The notes beneath the pieces were generated by a model that was not told where the DNA came from, did no database searches, and saw only the letters and a list, made by a program, of their open reading frames with translations. The position numbers were made by a program, and so were the translations under genes. From an uncultured Sphingomonadales bacterium (GTDB lineage: Bacteria > Pseudomonadota > Alphaproteobacteria > Sphingomonadales > Sphingomonadaceae), in contig CAJBSR010000479.1 of NCBI GenBank assembly GCA_903958285.1, positions 1-11,031 of the forward strand: a DNA stretch of 11,031 nt, given 5' to 3'. Shown one piece after another: positions 8,430 to 11,031 of this stretch. Position 1 is the stretch's first letter. The number at the start of each line of letters is the position of its first letter.

Positions 8430-8450
8430 CCCTGCAGTGTCGCCGCAGGG
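8430..8450 (-). promoter_or_regulatory. Hairpin abutting the start codon of the GGDEF/EAL gene
   Basis: CCCTGC (8430-8435) pairs perfectly with GCAGGG (8445-8450) around a 9-base loop. In the minus-strand mRNA the 3' arm ends at the base next to the ATG, so it covers the place where a ribosome binding site would be. No T-run follows, so it is not a terminator. A regulatory role is inference; the structure itself is seen directly. Confidence 0.45.
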
Positions 8451-8513
8451 GCTTAAAATTTCTTATCGTTTTCCGCCGTTTATCCGGTTTTACGCGTCCC
8501 AAACGGAGGGTGA

Positions 8514-9380
8514 TTAATCCAATTTGGTTTCTTTTAGCCAGGCCCTTACGGCAGGCCCGATGTCGGGCCGTTGCAGGGCAAGCGCGATGTTGGCCGTTAT
8601 GAACCCGGCCTTATCCCCGCAGTCATAGCGCGTGCCATCAAAGGTGACGGCGTGGAAGGGCTGCTTCCCGATCATTTGCTGCATGGCATCGGTCAGCTGA
8701 ATTTCACCACCTGCGCCTTTTTCCTGTGCTGCAAGAATTTGCATGACCTCAGGCTGGAGAATGTAGCGGCCCGAAATGATGAGGTTTGAAGGCGCGTCCT
8801 CCATCTTGGGCTTTTCGACGAGACCCAGAACCTCAGTGATGTTGCCGTGCGTTTCACCTGGCTTGATCACGCCGTAGCTCGACACCTTGTCGTGCGGGAC
8901 TTCGAGAACGGAAATCACGTTGCCGCCCGTTTGCTCATAGGCGTCCATCATCTGCTTCATGCAGCCGGGCGATCCGGCCATAAGCTCATCGGGCAGGAAG
9001 ATGGCAAAGGGCTCATCCCCCACAATGTCACGCGCGCACCAGATGGCGTGGCCAAGGCCCAGCGGTTCCTGCTGGCGGACGTAGGCGCAATTGCCCGGCC
9101 CCAGACGTGTGGGCTCCAGCACCGACAGGTCCTTGCCCCGGTCGGTCATTGTGCGTTCGAGTTCATAGGCGATGTCGAAGTGATCTTCGATCGCGCTCTT
9201 GCCGCGACCTGTGACGAAGATCATTTGTTCAATGCCCGCTTCACGCGCTTCATCGACCGCATATTGGATGAGCGGGCGGTCCACGACCGGCAGCATTTCT
9301 TTCGGCATGGCCTTGGTTGCAGGCAAAAACCGCGTGCCCAAACCGGCAACAGGAAAAACTGCTTTACGAACCTTACGCAT
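8514..9380 (-). CDS. galU: UTP--glucose-1-phosphate uridylyltransferase
   Basis: GalU makes UDP-glucose from UTP and glucose-1-phosphate in the cytosol, supplying exopolysaccharide, lipopolysaccharide and other glycosylation. The 288-residue protein has the nucleotidyltransferase signature AGLGTRFLPATKAMPKEMLP (12-31), LGLGHA (107-112), the metal-site FLPDE (128-132), VEKP (188-191), GEIQLTDA (225-232) and YDCGDKAGF (252-260), all in family order. A longer frame starts at 9425, but its extra 15 residues are not family-like, and the ATG at 9380 has GAGGGG seven bases upstream. That site is buried in a perfect hairpin. The gene is divergent from imuA and lies 84 bases upstream of the GGDEF/EAL gene on the same strand, so the two may share a transcript. 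Confidence 0.95.
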   Translation of the reverse strand: MRKVRKAVFPVAGLGTRFLPATKAMPKEMLPVVDRPLIQYAVDEAREAGIEQMIFVTGRGKSAIEDHFDIAYELERTMTDRGKDLSVLEPTRLGPGNCAYVRQQEPLGLGHAIWCARDIVGDEPFAIFLPDELMAGSPGCMKQMMDAYEQTGGNVISVLEVPHDKVSSYGVIKPGETHGNITEVLGLVEKPKMEDAPSNLIISGRYILQPEVMQILAAQEKGAGGEIQLTDAMQQMIGKQPFHAVTFDGTRYDCGDKAGFITANIALALQRPDIGPAVRAWLKETKLD

Positions 9381-9386
9381 ATAGTT

Positions 9387-9392
9387 CCCCTC
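9387..9392 (-). promoter_or_regulatory. galU ribosome binding site
   Basis: The minus strand reads GAGGGG, six bases before GAACTAT-type spacing to the ATG at 9380. It decides the galU start in favour of 9380 over the in-frame ATG at 9425. Five of its six bases lie within the 3' arm of the hairpin at 9388-9405. Confidence 0.75.
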
Positions 9393-9405
9393 AAAGGCTT
9401 GAGGG
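9388..9405 (-). promoter_or_regulatory. Hairpin sequestering the galU ribosome binding site
   Basis: CCCTCAA (9388-9394) and TTGAGGG (9399-9405) form a perfect 7-bp stem around a 4-base loop. In the galU mRNA the 3' arm contains most of the Shine-Dalgarno sequence, so folding would hide it from the ribosome. This is the arrangement of many translational switches and simple RNA thermometers, but no ligand domain is visible in this short leader. Confidence 0.5.
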
Positions 9406-9438
9406 CCCTTATCAATTCCGCTCATGCGAGGGGAAGCC

Positions 9439-9444
9439 TTGACA
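9439..9444 (+). promoter_or_regulatory. Possible -35 element of the imuA promoter
   Basis: A perfect TTGACA lies 23 bases upstream of the SOS box. The matching -10 is unclear: 16-18 bases downstream there are only weak A-rich candidates within 9461-9468. TATAGT at 9473-9478 is a better -10 on its own but is 28 bases away. Either choice places the transcription start between about 9473 and 9486, within or just after the LexA site. Confidence 0.4.
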
Positions 9445-9467
9445 GAAATTTAATGTCGGCAGAAATA

Positions 9468-9482
9468 GAACATATAGTGAAC
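9468..9482 (+). promoter_or_regulatory. LexA binding site (alphaproteobacterial SOS box)
   Basis: GAAC (9468-9471), seven bases, GAAC (9479-9482) is an exact match to the reverse-complement form of the alphaproteobacterial SOS box GTTC-N7-GTTC. It stands directly before imuA, a gene class known to be under LexA control in this group. It ends at the base before the ATG at 9483, so bound LexA would cover the start region of the promoter. Confidence 0.85.
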
Positions 9483-10244
9483 ATGATTGATTCGGCCTCT
9501 TCTCTTGCACGGCTTAAACGCCGGATCGACGCTCTTGGGCCCACAGCCTCCAGCGGACGCTGGGGACTCTTGTCTTTTGGGCTGGAAGCACTCGACGCGC
9601 GGCTGGACGGCGGGCTGGCCAAAGGGGCGGTGCATGAAGTGCTGCCCACCAGTGGAACGGACGCGGCCAGTGCGGCGGTGTTCGCGCTGATGCTGGCGGC
9701 ACGCGCGGGCGCGGACGGCGGGCCGATCCTATGGGTATCAACCGATGCCGAACTGCGGCGCCATGGCACGCCGTACGGACCCGGCCTCGCCGAACTGGGG
9801 CTGGTGCCGGATAGAATGATGCTGGTGACCGCGCCGGATGAACTGGCCTGCCTGAAGGTCGCGTCAGACAGCATCGGCTGTGCCGGACTTGCCGCTGCCG
9901 TGATCGAAGTCGGCTCGGCGAAACGGCTGGACCTGACCGCCAGCCGTCGCCTTGCGCTCGCCGCCGAGAAGTCGGGCGTCACAGCACTCATCCTGCGGGG
10001 CAGTGACAGTATGATTGCCAGTGCCGCCGCCTCACGCTGGCAGGTGGCCGCAGCCCCGTCTGCGCCTTTGGCCGGACAGGCGCCGGGACGGACCGGCCTG
10101 TCGCTTTCGTTATTGCGTCACAGGGGCGGTGCCCGCCCTTTCGATATGTGTGTGGAGTGGGATCATGACCGGACAGCCTTTAGCGAACCGGCGCTATTGC
10201 GCCCTGTTCCTGCCGTTGCTGAGCGCCGATCGATGGTTGCGTGA
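9483..10244 (+). CDS. imuA: ImuA family protein (RecA-like mutasome subunit)
   Basis: ImuA works with ImuB and the error-prone polymerase DnaE2 in damage-induced mutagenesis. The 253-residue protein has the family start SLARLKRRIDAL, then LDARLDGGLAKGAVHEV (37-53), a region where RecA would have Walker A but which lacks GKT/S (LPTSGTDAAS, 54-63), ILWVSTDAE (82-90), AAAVIEVG (137-144, Walker B position) and LTASRRLALAAEKSGV. Loss of the Walker A lysine is usual for ImuA. I chose the ATG at 9483 because the SOS box ends just before it. An in-frame ATG at 9453 would add 10 residues but place the operator inside the coding region. Neither has a good Shine-Dalgarno. The gene's last 80 bases overlap imuB. 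Confidence 0.88.
   Translation: MIDSASSLARLKRRIDALGPTASSGRWGLLSFGLEALDARLDGGLAKGAVHEVLPTSGTDAASAAVFALMLAARAGADGGPILWVSTDAELRRHGTPYGPGLAELGLVPDRMMLVTAPDELACLKVASDSIGCAGLAAAVIEVGSAKRLDLTASRRLALAAEKSGVTALILRGSDSMIASAAASRWQVAAAPSAPLAGQAPGRTGLSLSLLRHRGGARPFDMCVEWDHDRTAFSEPALLRPVPAVAERRSMVA
10154..10157 (+). promoter_or_regulatory. imuB ribosome binding site inside imuA
   Basis: GGAG lies seven bases before the imuB ATG at 10165 and inside the coding sequence of imuA. It supports an internal start giving an 80-base overlap rather than a start after the imuA stop. Confidence 0.6.
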
Positions 10245-11031
10245 CCATCCCGGCGAAACAGGCCCGCGCCTCTTCACCGAAAAGCAGGCCGGGGCCATGC
10301 GCATCATGGCGGTGGATGAAGTCGCGCTGAGCCTGGGCCTTGCGCCGGGCATGATGCTCGCCGACGCCCGCGCCCGCGTGCCTGAGGTGCAGGCGGTGGC
10401 GCATGACCCGCAAGCCGATGCCCGCCTGCTGGACAGCATCGCCGATGATTGTGACCGCTACACGCCATCGGTCGCTGTCGACCCGCCCGATGGCCTCATC
10501 CTCGACATCACCGGCTGCGCGCATCTGTGGGGCGATGAGGCGGGGCTGGTGAGCGCGCTTGTCACGCAGCTGGTGGATGGCGGCATGACGCTGCGGGTGG
10601 CGCTCGCCGAAACGCCCGACAAAGCCCGCGCGCTGGCCCGGCATGGCGGCGAATTGCTGCGCGCCGGACGCCGCCTTTCGCCCAACCGGCTGAACGAGGA
10701 GCGCGCGCCTTATGTGCCCGCCGCCCCTAACGTGGGCAAACTGCCCGTCGCCGCGTTAGATTTGGGGGAGGAGCGCACCACTGCGCTCAAACGTGCGGGG
10801 CTGACGGTGCTGGGGGATCTCGCCAGCCGCCCGCGCATCCCGCTGGCCGCGCGGTTTGGGCCAAAGGCCGTCACCCGCCTTGCCCGTGTGCTGGGCGAAG
10901 AGGATGTCCGCATCAGCCCGCGCCGGACGCCGCCTGCGCTCTCCTTCGCCCGCCGCTTTGCCGAGCCTGTGGCGCACACGGACTTCGTCCTCGCCACGCT
11001 GGCGGACCTTGTGCGGGAAGCAGGCGAGGAA
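10165..11031 (+). CDS. imuB: ImuB, inactive Y-family polymerase homologue (3' end cut off)
   Basis: The frame is open to the window edge, giving 289 visible residues. RYCALFLPLLSADRWLR (10-26) is a typical ImuB N-terminus, followed by VDEVALSLGLAPGMMLADARAR (50-71), matching the Y-family palm/fingers segment, and VAVDPPDGLILDITGCAHLWG (103-123). A helix-hairpin-helix-like stretch lies at about 194-242, and the little-finger region begins near 255. Active Y-family polymerases carry Asp in DxDxFFA and DE in SxDE. Here the first site is ALFLPLLS and the second is VDPP, so catalytic acids are missing, as in other ImuB proteins. ImuB is thought to bridge the beta clamp, ImuA and DnaE2. The clamp-binding motif and dnaE2 would lie beyond the window. 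The start inside imuA suggests coupled SOS expression. Confidence 0.93.
   Translation, partial: MTGQPLANRRYCALFLPLLSADRWLRDHPGETGPRLFTEKQAGAMRIMAVDEVALSLGLAPGMMLADARARVPEVQAVAHDPQADARLLDSIADDCDRYTPSVAVDPPDGLILDITGCAHLWGDEAGLVSALVTQLVDGGMTLRVALAETPDKARALARHGGELLRAGRRLSPNRLNEERAPYVPAAPNVGKLPVAALDLGEERTTALKRAGLTVLGDLASRPRIPLAARFGPKAVTRLARVLGEEDVRISPRRTPPALSFARRFAEPVAHTDFVLATLADLVREAGEE

Noticed and set aside
7425..8456. A 343-codon open frame on the plus strand.
   Set aside because: It is antisense to the GGDEF/EAL gene, rich in charged residues, without recognisable motifs or a start signal.
8476..8506. Inverted repeat CCGTTT/AAACGG between galU and the GGDEF/EAL gene as a galU terminator.
   Set aside because: The loop is 19 bases, the stem only 6 bp, and no T-run follows on the minus strand.
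9399..9415. TTGA/TCAA and the AGGGCCCT palindrome in the galU-imuA gap as a further operator.
   Set aside because: They are short, overlap the stronger hairpin, and match no regulator motif I recognise.
9381..9425. In-frame upstream ATG at 9425 as the galU start.
   Set aside because: The 15 extra residues are not GalU-like and would be encoded by the hairpin leader; the ATG at 9380 has a well-spaced GAGGGG.
8847..9452. The imuA reading frame stays open far upstream, antisense across galU, suggesting a longer N-terminus.
   Set aside because: The stretch is the complement of conserved galU coding sequence, does not resemble ImuA, and lies upstream of the SOS box promoter.

Overview
This window looks like ordinary chromosome from a high-GC alphaproteobacterium, most likely a sphingomonad (Sphingomonadales). 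The grounds are a short-form hisG followed by hisD and nusB, an imuA-imuB mutasome pair with an alphaproteobacterial LexA box (GAAC-N7-GAAC), and the general character of the proteins. The assignment to order is inference; no rRNA or other taxonomic marker is present. Genes are packed tightly, with several start/stop overlaps and no gene-free stretch above about 110 bases. I see no tRNA, rRNA, insertion sequence, prophage gene or CRISPR array.

Layout from left to right. (1) Positions 3-2823, plus strand: the 3' part of a pirin gene, an epoxide-hydrolase-like alpha/beta hydrolase and an LtrA-family membrane protein, joined by 1-nt and 4-nt overlaps as one apparent operon. (2) Positions 2807-3838, minus strand: a DUF2332 protein that converges on and overlaps the LtrA gene and diverges from hisG. 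(3) Positions 3886-6240, plus strand: hisG-hisD-nusB, again with overlapping ends, coupling histidine biosynthesis genes to a transcription antitermination factor. (4) Positions 6237-9380, minus strand: galU, then after an 83-nt gap a membrane CHASE4-like/GGDEF/EAL protein whose stop codon interlocks with that of nusB. Together they join UDP-glucose supply and c-di-GMP signalling, a pairing that suggests exopolysaccharide or surface control. (5) Positions 9483-11031, plus strand: imuA and the first part of imuB, components of the SOS mutasome; dnaE2 would be expected just beyond the window.

The most interesting signals are: a perfect SOS box ending at the base before an ATG of imuA, implying a leaderless or nearly leaderless SOS transcript; a perfect hairpin that buries the galU ribosome binding site; a second hairpin abutting the start codon of the GGDEF/EAL gene; and an EAL domain with two substitutions at conserved catalytic positions next to an intact GGDEF active site, suggesting a net diguanylate cyclase. 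I did not find a clearly new multigene system here.
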